Shown: piece by piece, positions 1-10,700 of the stretch
Numbering within the stretch: the first letter of the stretch is position 1
Layout: every line of letters begins with the position of its first letter
Source: Neckera pumila
Taxonomy: Eukaryota > Streptophyta > Bryopsida > Hypnales > Neckeraceae
Assembly: GCA_963969595.1 (NCBI GenBank)
Contig: OZ018412.1
Location: forward strand, 18,133,519 to 18,197,518
Direction: 5' to 3'
DNA: 64,000 nucleotides
Translations under genes and position numbers: made by a program
Notes under the pieces: model-generated
What the model was told of the DNA's origin: nothing
What the model saw: the letters and a program-made list of their open reading frames with translations, nothing else
The model's database searches: none

Positions 1-1085
1 CCATACTTATTTGATCCACCTTCAAGTACAAAATAAATAACATTTATAAAATGTACTATCCATCAAAATAACCTAACATCTACTTAAAATTGGAAAATTT
101 TATCACAATATAAACAAAATGAAGCAAATAATCACTCTTTCAATAGGTGGTATAGAGTCTCTCTTCGAAATGGGAGTATGCAGTCATTTGGATTGCATGT
201 GGAAACCAAGATGAACAACCCCTCTTTGCATTTAACAAGGTGAATCTAGTCCAAAGGTATACTTAAAATATTTCTGAATTTTTTAACTCATATATTTGTA
301 AAACCAAGTATAACTATACCTTTAAAATGTTGAAATTTAATCATAATGATAAATGGCTTAATTAATGTTTTACCCACAAATAAAATCATCAAATGTATGC
401 TCTAAAAACAAATTTATTAATCAAATGTATACAAAAAGTCATTTTTGAGATACAAAAATCAAATTGTGAACATCTAGGGAGGTGCTTACAGATCTAGGAG
501 GCCTTAAAATTGCATTCAAAACATCTGCCTAATTCAAGGCAACATTAGTGTTCCATGTAAAAACTTCTCATATTCTAGTTTTGATGTTTGCAGTGAGGAA
601 AATTGACAAGGTTAATTAGATTTTTTAACCACGTCAAGAGATGACAAGAATGATTCATTTAATAATAAACAAAGTTCATTGCTCTTTTCATAATTACCCA
701 AATACCCGTTTGCAGATTATACAAATTGCTGAAGTTACAAATGTATAATTCAAATTAACGTGTTCACTTGTGAGAAACATGGCACAGTCTTGCTACAATG
801 TCTCTAGTTTTATACTTATCAAACATGACCACAAGTCTTTGTTGAATTTAATATGCAAAACATATTTTTTGCTTGATTTTATATACATAAAAATGCAAAA
901 TTGACTAATTTATACAAATAATGGTAGAAAGAGACCACCTAAATCCATACATGATTCAAATACAAACATTTACAAATCAATATTAACATTCATAAAGGCT
1001 ACACTTTTATACACTCAAAATGAGTATAATTCCACCCACTTTCTTTTAACCTATTTTCTTCTAACCTACTTGACATTTCTAAAAT
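1..1085. other. AT-rich intergenic DNA, no gene seen
   Basis: No open frame of protein-like composition was seen on either strand. The sequence is AT-rich and of mixed composition. It lies downstream of the decayed kinase on the minus strand. I looked for EF-hand-like coding sequence continuing the kinase into this stretch and saw none. Confidence 0.5.
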
Positions 1086-2128
1086 TCAAGGATGCTTCAA
1101 AACCTCTGATGCGCTCAAAAGCTTGTTGACATTACACGTCAACATTTTTTGAATGACATCTTTGCATCCTTTGAGATGCGTGGTCATGGATCCTTAACAA
1201 ACAAATCATGGCACTACAAGAGAATGGGGTGTATTTAGTGAATTTTTAAGTAAAGTCCTAGACATAAGGGTTTAAGTAATGACCTTTAAGGCAATTTTCA
1301 GCAAAATTTGACTAGAAATACATGTGTTTCTAGTCAAATTTTGCTGAAAATTGCCTTAAAGGTCATTACTTAAAACCTTATGTCTAGGACTATACTTAAA
1401 AACTCACTTAATACACCCTATTCTCTTGTAGTGTGGCACTTCATGATCTTTATGTATACATCTACAAATATGTGACCCTTGAAAGGAGAAAATCTTGCTA
1501 AGAGCATATAGTACCATCCCGAGGCTCCGAATATCCACTTTGGGTCCATAGGCGCATTCCATAACTTTAGGGGCCATATATAGTGGAGTCCCAACAACAA
1601 TGGGCAATACCTCACCATGGTCAAAGAATTGGGTCAATTCCAAATCAATTATTTTGAGTGCTGAACCTTTGCTTTTGGTTTGAAACAACAAGTTTTCAAG
1701 GTTCAAGTCTCTATGGACAATGTCAAAACTATAGCAAGCCTCAATAGCACTAGCAATTTCTTTGATCATTTGAGTGTCTTTTGGCTTGTCAAAAGCACCA
1801 TTTTGAACCATACAATCAACAATTGTCCCTCCTTCACATAGATCTAATACTATGTATACATGATCATCATCTTCAAAAACATCTTTGAGTGCTACTATAT
1901 TTGGATGCTCTTTAAGATTGATCAATCTAGGATGTCAAAGTAATGTTCTACTATTTTATGTTCTTCTTGTAGGACAAGGTTGCGCTTTCGTATACATTTT
2001 AATGCACAACGTTTGCCGGTTGCAATTTGGGTGCATAAATATGTCACGCCAAAATTACCCACCCTTGGTTGCTTGCCTATAGTATACAAGTCTATGATTT
2101 TAATTGCGTTCATTTTAAAAGATAACAA
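1086..2128 (-). pseudogene. decayed CDPK-like Ser/Thr protein kinase domain, split by a MITE
   Basis: Minus-strand remnant of a calcium-dependent-protein-kinase-like catalytic domain. Seen in order: a glycine-loop region (YTIGKQPRVGNFGVTYLC) with the lysine-strand motif ALKCI; a frameshift near 1922-1930; then HPNIVALKDVFEDDDHVYIV; a catalytic loop HRDLNLENLL, where functional kinases have HRDLKPEN; DLE in place of DFG; and APK in place of APE. The frame then runs into a 222-bp insertion (1212-1433). On its far side the C-lobe resumes at 1209-1086 with KDP-stop-PRISKDAKDVIQKML and ends in VLKHP-stop. Both stops sit where the family has tryptophan (DPWP, HPW). Loss of the catalytic lysine, DFG and APE, the frameshift, the stops and the insertion all say it is dead. 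No EF-hands follow, so the CDPK assignment rests on the kinase domain alone; CRK or SnRK3-like kinases are less likely alternatives. Confidence 0.85.
1212..1433. mobile_element. 222-bp palindromic CACTA-type miniature element (foldback MITE)
   Basis: The left end reads CACTACAAGAGAATGGGGTG and the right end is its near inverse, ending CTTGTAGTG. The 3-bp direct repeat TGG flanks both sides (1209-1211 and 1434-1436), as expected for CACTA elements. The interior is a near-perfect palindrome with its turn around 1325 (CATGTG). The element is non-coding and must have been mobilised in trans. It interrupts the kinase remnant, so it inserted after that sequence existed. The terminal motif matches those of the 14-kb element at 6247-20292. 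Confidence 0.92.
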
Positions 2129-2214
2129 TTGATAAGGTCATGAAAGCAAAGATATAAGAACAATAGATGTAAAGCCTTGGTTTTCATTAAGCTACCTATC
2201 TTTTATATCAACCT

Positions 2215-2700
2215 ATCTTTTACATATCTCTTTTTTTTAACCGAGTTTTCATTTAGCTTTCAAATACTCTGAATTGGTTTTTATTTACCTTTTGTTTTGT
2301 TCAAGTTTTCACTTATCTTTGATTTTGACTTAATTTTCAATTAGTTTTTACTTTGAATTTGCTTTCATTTAGCTTTTACTTTGTTCTAGTTTTCATTTAG
2401 CTTTTACTTTGAATTTGTATTTATTTAGTTTTTGCTTATTTCTTTTTCATGTAGCCTTATTTTGATCTAGCTTTTATTTTATTTTTAAATCCTCACTTTT
2501 ATGTTGTTTTTACTTTTAATTAGCTTTTATCTAGCTTTTATTATAATCTTAATTTCATTTTTATTTTTTCCATTGTCTTTGATATTATAGTAGCTTTTAG
2601 TTAGTTTAGACTATTTTTTACAATGCATTTATTTTAATTTGATTCTATTTTTTGTTTTGCTTTTAACTCGGTTTACTTCTTTTTTATGTAGCTCATGATC
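2215..2700. repeat. degenerate T-rich tandem repeat
   Basis: The stretch is built from loosely repeated units around TTTCATTTAGCTTTTACTTTG, with variants such as TTTTATTTAGTTTTTGC. Unit length wanders near 20-25 bp and copies are diverged. It has strong T/A strand asymmetry. It lies between the kinase remnant and a CACTA terminus. Confidence 0.6.
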
Positions 2701-2874
2701 TAGATATTATGCAACATTTGATCTACTTTTAAACCAATCTCTTTATTTTTGTCTAGACATTTCTCAACATCTATTGTTCAATTGATAAATATATTTTAGC
2801 AAGTACTTTGGTATTGTCTAATTTATATATATTAGAAATCTATTTTTTATGGATTTTGAGGAATTTTATGGATT

Positions 2875-2959
2875 TTTACTAAAGACCGTACTTAAAGGTC
2901 ATCACTTAAAAGACTATACTACTAGGACTATACTTAAAACACCCCTTTTTCTTGTAGTG
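2875..2959. mobile_element. isolated CACTA-type terminus
   Basis: The sequence ends in ACACCCCTTTTTCTTGTAGTG, preceded by ACTTAAAGGTCATCACTTAAAAGACTATAC and related short blocks that closely resemble the right arm of the 222-bp MITE at 1212-1433. No matching left terminus with a shared 3-bp duplication was found nearby. It is either a truncated copy or the end of an element whose other end has been lost. Confidence 0.55.
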
Positions 2960-3876
2960 CTTTGGTCTTCAAATACTCTTCCATTTGTTTGTATTTTAGA
3001 TATGTAGTGTGGATAGTGTGGGTAGTGATGTTGCTTTTATTTTTTCTTTAAGCATATTTCTTTTTTGCCATGATCTTATGTGTAGTTATTTTCATTGCGT
3101 ATGGTCTTGTATATTTGTTTTCTTATTTTTGGATCAAGTAGTTATATCTCTTTCATTTTGCTTACTACAATTTGCATTTGCATTCACTACAATTTGCATT
3201 TGCGTTTAGTGAAAGAATTTCATGTATAGTTAATGCCTTGATTAGGAGGCTTTGAATGATGAGTATGCTCTTTCCTAAGTTACAAAGAACATTAAAACTT
3301 GGGGGTTGTATTGCATATATTGTAAATACCCAAATGAATTCAATGTCTGCTAGAATGAGGTTTATTGGTATATTAATTATGTCCTATTTGATGCAATTCA
3401 AGATTTTTAAACATATGTCCAAGATGCATTGTAAGATTTTAAAACTTTGGACAATGTTCTAAATTTACTAATTCATAAATCCAATTTATTGATTCATCTA
3501 TAAATATCAACAAAAGAGACTTTGTAATATGTAAAAATGAAATGTTTATTTATAGCATCAATACATGGATATAATTGTCACCATGAATTTGAATAAACAA
3601 AAATGGAACTCCTTACTTCACTACTTAAAGAAAAAATTATCATTTTAAAGTATTGGCAAATCCAAGAAAATCCTACTATAGATCATAAACTTAAATTTTC
3701 ATTATTATAAGTGAGTGAAGTTAATATTGATATTCTAAAACCTCGTATTATCCAAGTTTGAGACATACAAAATATCTTCTTTGAATATCTTCTATTTTGA
3801 TCTAATATTCATTGTAATAATTATATTATTTTTTCAATATTCAAATTTAATCACTCAAGGCAAGAGTTTAATTAGA
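2960..3876. other. AT-rich intergenic DNA
   Basis: No gene was recognised. A short direct repeat (CTACAATTTGCATTTGC, two copies near 3165-3205) is present. The short open frames at 3009-3209 and 3256-3462 have low-complexity, non-protein-like composition. Confidence 0.4.
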
Positions 3877-4411
3877 TAGTAGTAGAGAATGATTCAAAAT
3901 ACTAAATTGTCAAGAATTTAATTACGGAATTGAAAAATGCTAATTTCAATGGTGGCAATGTTGTAATTAATAATTTACATCCTAGGATTTTATTTTTTTC
4001 AAAAAATATTGAAAATTGAATAAGATTAAGGACTTCAAAGTTTATTTTAGAGTAGAGAATCCATAACTACCCCAAACGTAAAATCTTCATAATTTTTGAC
4101 TCATTGATCAAAATGGGATGATTCAAAGCTTTTTACCTATATGTAACTCTTGGAAACCAATTTCAAATTTTTGTTTTCAAAAAAAGTGCTTTTTTCTGAT
4201 CTGCCCGGACTGCCCAGTTACGAAAAAAGTAACATATTAGGCCATAACTTTTTATTCGTATTTCCAAATGTCATGAAACTGGTGCATATGAAATATATTC
4301 CTCACCCCCACCTTCTATTAAAATTTCATCCAAAAATATGGAAATCTCTAGTCATACGTACTTGCCCAAAATTTCTATACGGACAAAAAATGCATGGTGG
4401 TCCTTTAGGGA
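3877..4411 (-). mobile_element. TTAA-flanked repeat family 1, copy B (truncated)
   Basis: This is the inverse of the left half of copy A (4906-5835). It ends at the right with CCTTTAGGGA followed by TTAA (4412-4415). Shared blocks include GGATGATTCAAAGCTTTTT, TTAGGCCATAACTTTTTATTC and CTTGCCCAAAATTTCTATAC. Similarity stops near 3877, so about 400 bp of the distal part is missing. With copy A it forms a head-to-head inverted pair around a roughly 490-bp spacer. It is non-coding. Confidence 0.8.
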
Positions 4412-4415
4412 TTAA

Positions 4416-4901
4416 ATAGAAATTTAGGTCCCACCCGGGGTCCAACCTTTTTAAAAAGAGGGAATCAAATTCAAACTTGTACAACTCGAGGTATTCATTT
4501 GTATTTGTCGCAAGTTGATGAAGGCGTGATAAGAAATTGTGGGATTTACTTGAAGCATTTATTGTTTTCATCCATCTTTGTTTGTGCTTTTTTCATTTAG
4601 ATATGTCACATTTTCATCTAAAATAACTCAATTTTGCATCTAGTGTTCTTTTATAGCACTTGGATGCTGGAATTAAATAGTGGAGAGGTGAAGTAATTGG
4701 TTGTGACCTTGTGAGTATGCATGACGCAACGAGAAAAATATGCCTAAGAAGATCCTTTGATATTTTTGTGAAGAAGTGAAAATAACTTTTGACACAAGTC
4801 TTTGTTTGCGGATATTTGAAAAAACCTTTAGAACCATTGCAAATGACTAAGAAGAACCTTTGCTTATTCAATGACTAATTGAATTTTTGACTCTTTGACC
4901 C
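4416..4901. other. spacer between two inverted TTAA elements
   Basis: A stretch of about 490 bp separates copies B and A. It has no convincing coding frame; minus-strand open frames at 4326-4571 and 4614-4871 lack recognisable features, and the first overlaps the repeat. Confidence 0.4.
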
Positions 4902-4905
4902 TTAA

Positions 4906-5835
4906 CCCCTAAAGGATGGCATGCGTTTTTTGGATGTATAGAAATTTTGGGCAGGTTTGTGCGACTAGAAATTTTTATATTTTAGGCTGAAACTTTAGTA
5001 GAAGGTGGGCGTAAGGAACATCTTTCATATGCAATAAATTTCATGACATTTGGAAATCTGAATCAAAAGGTATGGCCTAATATGTTATTTTTTTTTTGTA
5101 ATGGGGCAATTTGGGTAGAACATAAAAAATCACTTTTTTCAAAAACAAATTTTGAAATTGGTTTTCTAGAGTTATACATACGTGGAAAGCTTTGAATCAT
5201 CCCATTTTGATCAATGAGTCAAAGGTTATGAAGATTCTTAGTTTGATGGCAATTTTGGATTTTCTACCCTAAAATAAACTTTGAAGTCCTTTATTTAACT
5301 CAATTTTCAATATTTTTTGAAAGAAACAAAATTCTAGGATGTTGATTGTTTATAACAACATTGCAACCACTGAGATTGGCATTTTTCAATTCTATAATTC
5401 AATTCTTGACAATTTAGTATTTTGAATCATTCTCTACTATTATCTACTTACTACTTTTTTCCTATATATTGGACAATTCCAAATGAAGTGAAAATTTTCA
5501 AACTATAGCCAACTTGTCTTGGAAAAAGAATCCAATGAAGCACCATCATTTTGGATCATTTTGGACCATTTTTCATTAAAAAGTGAGCTTGTGAAGAGCA
5601 GTTGCCCTGTTTTTTGCCGAGCCAAGAAAATGATTTCAGGGAATTTGAATGCTTATATCTTGCAATCCATGCGGTGGAATTTTTGAAATTTTTACCACAT
5701 GTTCTAAAGTCAGCATACCACAAGATCCTACAATTACATGTGTCAAAAAAAAAATTCTCAAAAATTTGGTACTCGTATTAAAAATGGCAATTTTTGAGCA
5801 TTTTCGATGAAAACATAGTAATGGAACTTTAGGGG
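4906..5835 (+). mobile_element. TTAA-flanked repeat family 1, copy A (full length, 930 bp)
   Basis: Full-length reference copy. TTAA (4902-4905) precedes CCCCTAAAGGATGG, and the right end CTTTAGGGG is followed by TTAA (5836-5839). The short terminal inverted repeat is CCCCTAAAG. The interior has no coding capacity but many blocks are conserved in other copies (TTTAGTATTTTGAATCATTC, TTGCAATCCATGCGGTG, AATGGCAATTTTTGAGC). TTAA target duplications and ends starting with a C run resemble piggyBac-superfamily elements. That assignment is inferred from the ends only. Confidence 0.85.
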
Positions 5836-5839
5836 TTAA

Positions 5840-6246
5840 CCGAGTTTCTACCATTAGAACAAATCTCAAGCCTAAGAAGGGTTATCTTAGGGTCGTTCCC
5901 AAGCCGATTTAGGTCTGTGCTTACCGTGTTCTCGAATTTAGTGAATACAAGGGAGCAATTTTGGACGTGGCCACTTCTATTATTTTGCGCCAGTTATTTC
6001 ACGATGGCTCCCGGCCGTGATTTAGATGCTACCGCCAAAAAAACTTGCGATGGTTTCTGATCTCATTTTTTATTTTGTTTCTGATTCCTGACTTTCTTCC
6101 ATGACGTCGCCATACTTGTGCCTTACAGCTCCGACACTTTGAAGGGGTCGAGGACGGGTCTGACGGGGTCTACAATGGGTTTGATAAGTTTATGTATAGG
6201 GCAATGCCCAAAGAGGAGGGTGTTTAGGGAAATAACGGGCCAATGA
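5840..6246. other. intergenic DNA left of the large CACTA element
   Basis: This stretch is more GC-balanced than the surrounding repeats (for example around 5880-6180). It has no open frame or domain that I recognise. The final TGA (6244-6246) is the target duplication of the 14-kb CACTA element. Confidence 0.5.
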
Positions 6247-6259
6247 CACTACAAGAGAA

Positions 6260-7742
6260 GTGGCAGTTTTAAGGAGGGAAGATTAGTATCAAATTGCTGG
6301 AATTCCATTGAGGGTGCTGGAAGGTCACGTCCTATCAGTAAAGTGGACTGTGAAAAAATTATTAGTCATGGCATGTTTGAAAAGTAGGTCCTTACCGGTC
6401 GGATCTCGAGGCAACTTGCTTGCGCTACCAAATGTAGAAATTTCTCACAGTATTTTCTGGCGATAAAGAATCCCAAATTTTATTTATAGTAAATGACAGC
6501 AGTACGAAGCAGCTAGCAATGCCATTGAGCTCTCATTGGCATGTGATTTTTAAGGAGATACTGTTTCAATTTTGGCTTCATATTGAATAAAGTAAACATT
6601 GACAGTCAATGACATTATGCAAATCAACATGCAAATGGAAATTACTCAAGCACAATAGCCATTGGTAGAAGGTATTGAATTACACAGGAAGTTAAATAAT
6701 GGCTCATCCTTTGTCCTTTAAGGACAATTTATTCAGTCATCCTTCATCATTATTTGAAATTTAATCATACATTTTAGAATTTTTATATTTTTTTCTTCCA
6801 GTAATTTATTAATTTATATAAAAGGTAATCTCATTTTTCCAGTATTAAGAAAATGAAATTGAATTTTTTAATTTTTTAAAAATTTCTTCCAAAAAGAAAT
6901 AATTACTGAAATTCTTAGAATAATATTAAATTTTAAATACAATTGAAAATATTTGTAGCAAACATAATACTGTAATTCATGTATTCTTTCCTATCACACT
7001 AACTGAAACAAAATTTGATACATGAAGTTGGAAATTACTACTTTTTGAACTTTCAAGATGCAATCTTTAAAGAAACATCAAAATTACAGATTTAACACAA
7101 GCACAGCATTGGAGCCACAATTTTCTTTAATGAACTTCAACAACATTGAAAATCTATAAGCATGTTAACATTTCAACTTCAATTTCTCAAACCCCCGTGG
7201 AACTCACATTGTCATGTAAGGATTCACTGTGCTGAATGGCAAGCATTATTAATTTTTTATTTCCGACTATGTCTTCAAGAGAATTTCCACTCCGATACAA
7301 GCATAACTTTGGCTATCAGTCTACCTCATGCTTGTCACTTCATGAATGATCGATTTGAGTTGAGTAACAATAACACTTCCTCTGCGCGAACAAGATATTC
7401 CAAATCTTCATGTCCTCTGCAAGACTGGAAGACATTGCAACTAGTACCGATGGTTGCACAATGTCAAGGGAAAACACTTTGGTTTACAAAAGAATTAATT
7501 GTTGTTTTATGCAATCATAGTCCACAGCTCAGTCCTTGAAATGTATGTGCTTCCGTTTACATCAAATTAGAATTCCGAATCACTAATGAAATTCCCTCAC
7601 GTAGACATGGAAGCAATGATAAGCCACAAGAACAGCACTTTCCTTAAGCACCTCAAATCATAATCATTCCATAATTTAAAAGGTCACGAGCGCATAATCA
7701 AACTGACCGTTCCAGGGCCTTCCAGTATCAGTCACGGAGGAC
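6260..7742. other. left subterminal non-coding part of the CACTA element
   Basis: About 1.5 kb between the left terminus and the stop of the minus-strand transposase. It is AT-rich around 6760-7000. It probably contains the transposase 3' region and subterminal binding sites. The open frame at 7162-7539 (plus) shows no recognisable domain. Blocks resembling the terminus (GGTCACG, CCTTCCAGTATCAGTCACGG) recur near 7681-7740. Confidence 0.5.
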
Positions 7743-10700
7743 TTAATCTTTGTCCCCTTCAAATTCCATCAAAGTGTCGTCGTCTGATCCTTCATCCTCA
7801 ACTCGTTGCGCTTCACACTGTACAGCTACATGTGCAGTTCTGAGATCCTCCTCCATCATATGTTCCCCCCCATTGTCATTGTTTTCGTCACCATCATATG
7901 CACTAATGTCTACAAAGCTTTCCTCACCCATGTCATGCACAGAAGCACTGCAGTCCCTGTCAAACACTTCCTCAATTCGTGTCGACCTTGGATTAGCATG
8001 AATAACAACTGACCATTCTGGTTCCTCTCCACAATTGGAGAAGAATATTTGAGATGCTTGAATGGGAAATACAAACAAATTTGCTGATCTTCGCATCACT
8101 CTGTTCAACTTCAATAAAGTGTAACCAAATTTGTCTTTCTTTAAACATGCAGTTGGACCTCTCCAAATTGGCACCACCCAATCGCACAACAATACTACTG
8201 GCTTCAATCGTCCGTAGTCCAACTCCATAATTTCTTGTATATTACCAAAGTATGTCATTGGCCCATATACAGAATTACTATCGGAGGGACCACTACATTG
8301 CTCTGTCTCACAAGTGACGGTCAATCCTGAATCCGCCGTCACCAAATTGAACTCGGCACTTGACACCCAAAAATGTTTTCCGTAGGCTTTCATTTACTTG
8401 AAAGACCGTGTCCTTAAGTTGGGGGGCATGGACAAATCCACCACATCATCTTCAATGGACTCATTTCCCGCTTGTATTGTATTCCTTAACCACTCAGGGA
8501 AATCTGGAAGGGCATTCAATTCCCTGGGATACTCCATCCGCCTTCTTTGCCTTGGATGTATTCCAAGTCTATAAGATGCTCTACCTCTCATGATGTCCGA
8601 GGACAAACGCTTGTGAGTCCTGCTTCAATAGCAACACATGTGCATCGTAAGTTTGTGCCAGATAGAATGTGAGACACTGATCTATTCACAAATGCAATGC
8701 ATGCTCACTTGTGCAACGTCCATAATACAGAAAAGCAACATGGAACAACAAACAAAAAATACAAATGACTTCCACACTCACTCTCTTAGTCTATCAAGAC
8801 AAGTGGAGTTGTTTAGCACACAAGAATGTGCCCACTGGCATTCTTCAATGGACAAATTCCGATTCTTGAATGCTGTGCAAGGGACCTCCCCACTATCTCC
8901 AAGTTCTTCATCCGCATCCCAGACACGCTTACGAGTGGACTCGCATTCAAGGATGTATTCTGTTGATAAACCAAGACTAACTTCCATTGCCGTACCACTT
9001 GCTATACAACCCTTGGGTCGAGCTTTATTTTGTATGTACAACTTCATATACTTCATGTACCTCTCAAGAGGGTACATCCAACGGTTATGAACCGGGCCGC
9101 ACAAATGAATCTCTTCCACCAAATGCACAAGCAGGTGTGTCATTGGATCAAAAAATGAGGGAGGGAATTCTCGTTCAAGCAAACACAATGTTATTGCTAC
9201 TTCTTCATTCATTGAGTCCATCTGCAATGGATCTATTACCTTTGAACAAATCCTCCTGAAAATAGAACTCAATTGCATAATTGCTTTTGTGACTCGATCT
9301 GGCAACAAACCTCGAACACAGACGGGAATGATTTCTTGCATAAGCACATGGTAATCATGGCTTTTCAAGCCATGCAGTGATCCATCAAGGGCTATTTTTG
9401 ACTTCAAATTGGACATAAAGCTTGTAGGACTTCTCAAGCTCCTCAGTCTATCTATGAACCTCCTTTTGTTCTCCTTTGATAACACGTAAGGAGCATTAGA
9501 GATACGGAAACCTGATTGTGGTGGTTTCTCTTTTTGAATATGCAAGGCTCTCTTGCACCCGACTTCCTTCATATCATTACGGACTGAAGGACCGTCCTTC
9601 ATACCTAATAATGTATTGAGTAGGTTCTTGGCAAGGTTCTTTTCACAATGCATTACATCAAGAACATGCCTTATTAAGAGTCTTTGCACAACAAGCAAAC
9701 AAAATTGAACATAGAGATATGAGGATCATAAGAGCTTTTCTCATACATTTGAACGGAAACAACCTCTATAACAGAAGATGAATCGGCTTTAAAGGAGTTC
9801 TTGCTAACCTTCCAAAAAATTTAATTAATGTAAAATGATTTCAATAGGACATATGCATTAAAGAGAATGAAGTAACTCACGTCCCAATATGGCAATTTAA
9901 AAAGAACGGAATGCCTCTTCACGCCATTTCGTTTCACAGGATCGTTGTCACTCCCCGCCGTCCCACCTGCAGCTAACCACCTCTCTCTTGCCTCACCCCT
10001 TCGTCGATGCTCAAGGCCTGATACTCTGATAGGTTTGGACCTGTGTTCCTCTTTCCTATTGAATGATTCAGTCATGAATCTGAAAGGGTGATTCTCCGAC
10101 AAATAACGGCGATGCCCTTGAAAAATATTTTTCCTCAAACTCTTAGAAAACCTTGAGTCTACATGGGGGCCGCAAATGGGACATCCTTGGTAGCCCTTTG
10201 TGGCACATCCGGATATTAATCCATAAGCTGGATAATCATGAATGGTCCAAAGCAGCATCCCTCGAAGTGTGAATGCACTTGGATGTGCACTATCGGACAT
10301 GTCCACTGCTGGCATCCCATCCCACAGCAAAAGCAATTCATCTACAAGAGGTTCTAAGTAGACATCAATGTTGTTGGAATTCACAGATTCTTTTCCAGGT
10401 ATCAACAATGATAGCATCACAAAAAAACGCTTTGTGACCAACCACCCAGGCAAGTTGTAATTTAAAAGAAATACCGGCCAAGTAGAGTGCCTAGTGGATT
10501 TATCGGCAAACGGATTCATTCCATCAAGAGCTAATCCAAGCTTGACATTTCTACTTTCTTGAAAAAAGGCTCTATCAATTTTTTCAACCTCTTTCCATGC
10601 AGGACTATCCAATACAGATCGAACCTTCCCATCAGTGGAGGGATTTTTATCGTGCCACCTCATTAGGGTAGCAATATCATGACATCGGTACATTTTTAGC

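Noticed and set aside
8638..9259. Plus-strand open frames over the transposase
   Set aside because: They are antisense shadows of the DUF4218 and DUF4216 exons.
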